DNA of 18,085 nt, from contig JALLBK010000216.1 in assembly GCA_036940085.1 (NCBI GenBank), forward strand, positions 1 to 18,085, written 5' to 3'. This document shows, piece by piece, positions 17,689 to 18,085 of the stretch. Origin of the DNA: Discostella pseudostelligera. Its lineage: Eukaryota > Bacillariophyta > Thalassiosirophyceae > Thalassiosirales > Thalassiosiraceae. The position numbers and the translations under genes are program-made. Each line of letters opens with the position of its first letter. Position 1 is the first letter of the stretch. The notes beneath the pieces were generated by a model. It saw only the letters and a program-made list of their open reading frames with translations, was not told the DNA's origin and searched no databases.

Positions 17689-18085
17689 AGTGTCCAACTT
17701 TCACTTCGCTCCGGTGTAAACAACTTCGTGCGGGAGCGGGGATTGCCTACCGCCGCAAATGTGAGAGGGATGACAATGTAATGTGGATGAAAATGAAACT
17801 GCTTGCTGCGAATTAATAATCAGAGGCAGCAAGGGCAACGGGGCTTCGGTGGTGGGTAAGTAGTAATAGTACTCCTCTCTCTCTCTCTCTCTCGTAGATA
17901 GAGCTGGCAGCAACACACAGAGGGCTTCTCTCTCACGGAGTGAGGTTGAGGGAATTTCAACTTTTGGCGCCATTTTCACCCTTTTCATTGGAGCATTCCC
18001 ATATCTCTCCGCGCTCACAAATTTGTGGGGGGCCGAGGCTCTTTGTAAACTTTCACAAAAAAATCACAAAATCACAAAAAAATCA
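17689..18085. promoter_or_regulatory. Upstream region of the SNARE gene
   Basis: The stretch has a CT microsatellite at 17875-17893, an exact E2F-type TTTGGCGC at 17963-17970 (within TTTTGGCGCC) and an A-rich end with repeated TCACAAAA units (18052-18085). A minus-strand frame at 17701-18018 begins with GTG, has an in-frame ATG at 17988 and is mostly made by the microsatellite and proline/leucine-rich sequence. It has no domain and I do not call it a gene. A gene starting beyond the right edge cannot be excluded. Confidence 0.45.

Noticed and set aside
17701..18018. 105-codon minus-strand ORF at the right end
   Set aside because: It begins with GTG, depends on a CT microsatellite for its middle part, and has no recognisable domain.

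Overview
This window looks like nuclear DNA from a stramenopile alga, most likely a centric diatom. Reasons: compact alternating genes with short GT-AG introns (64-189 nt); proteins rich in Ser/Asn/Gln/Gly runs; a regulator with the stramenopile-type 'GRWT...LPL.EG..L..FLS.ML' domain; an isopentenyl phosphate kinase; and a Vti1-type SNARE. I saw no organellar, bacterial or viral gene, no tRNA or rRNA and no intact transposon. The species cannot be named from the sequence alone.

Layout, left to right. (1) 379-2148 (+): low-complexity, acidic hypothetical protein with a possible FHA-like segment; a 12-bp inverted repeat lies in its promoter. (2) 2381-3167 (-): two-exon ankyrin-repeat protein. 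(3) 3748-6954 (-): two-exon, 1024-residue putative transcription regulator (RING-like Cys/His cluster, GRWT domain, GAF/MYC_N-like domain, Gln-rich tail). (4) about 7834 or 8072 to 10070 (+): alpha/beta hydrolase with a complete catalytic triad, at least one certain intron and an unsettled N-terminus. (5) 10163-10913 (-): F-box-like protein, broken in this assembly by an exact 72-bp duplication around a single N. (6) 10914-12872: no confident gene; it holds a G-box/E2F-like inverted and direct repeat, two weak small ORFs and a TGTCGG-rich 19-bp tandem array. (7) 12873-13703 (+): histidine phosphatase (phosphoglycerate mutase-like). (8) 13923-14679 (-): two-exon protein with a DxxWH helical region and a C-terminal ubiquitin-like domain. 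(9) 15014-16292 (+): isopentenyl phosphate kinase, two exons. (10) 16498-17688 (-): three-exon Vti1-like Qb-SNARE. The final 400 bases are promoter-like.

The genes do not form a pathway. They alternate strand, so most ends are convergent (2148/2381, 10070/10163, 13703/13923, 16292/16498), while the ubiquitin-like gene and the kinase share a 334-bp divergent promoter. The most coherent unexplained signal is regulatory: GGCGGGA / TTTGGCGC-type (E2F-like) sites recur in four separate upstream regions, three times in the divergent promoter and inside the inverted repeat together with CACGTG boxes.

For spliced genes, start and end span all exons and the introns are given in the evidence. Exon joins were inferred from GT/AG sites, frame compatibility and protein-family continuity; no transcript data were available.
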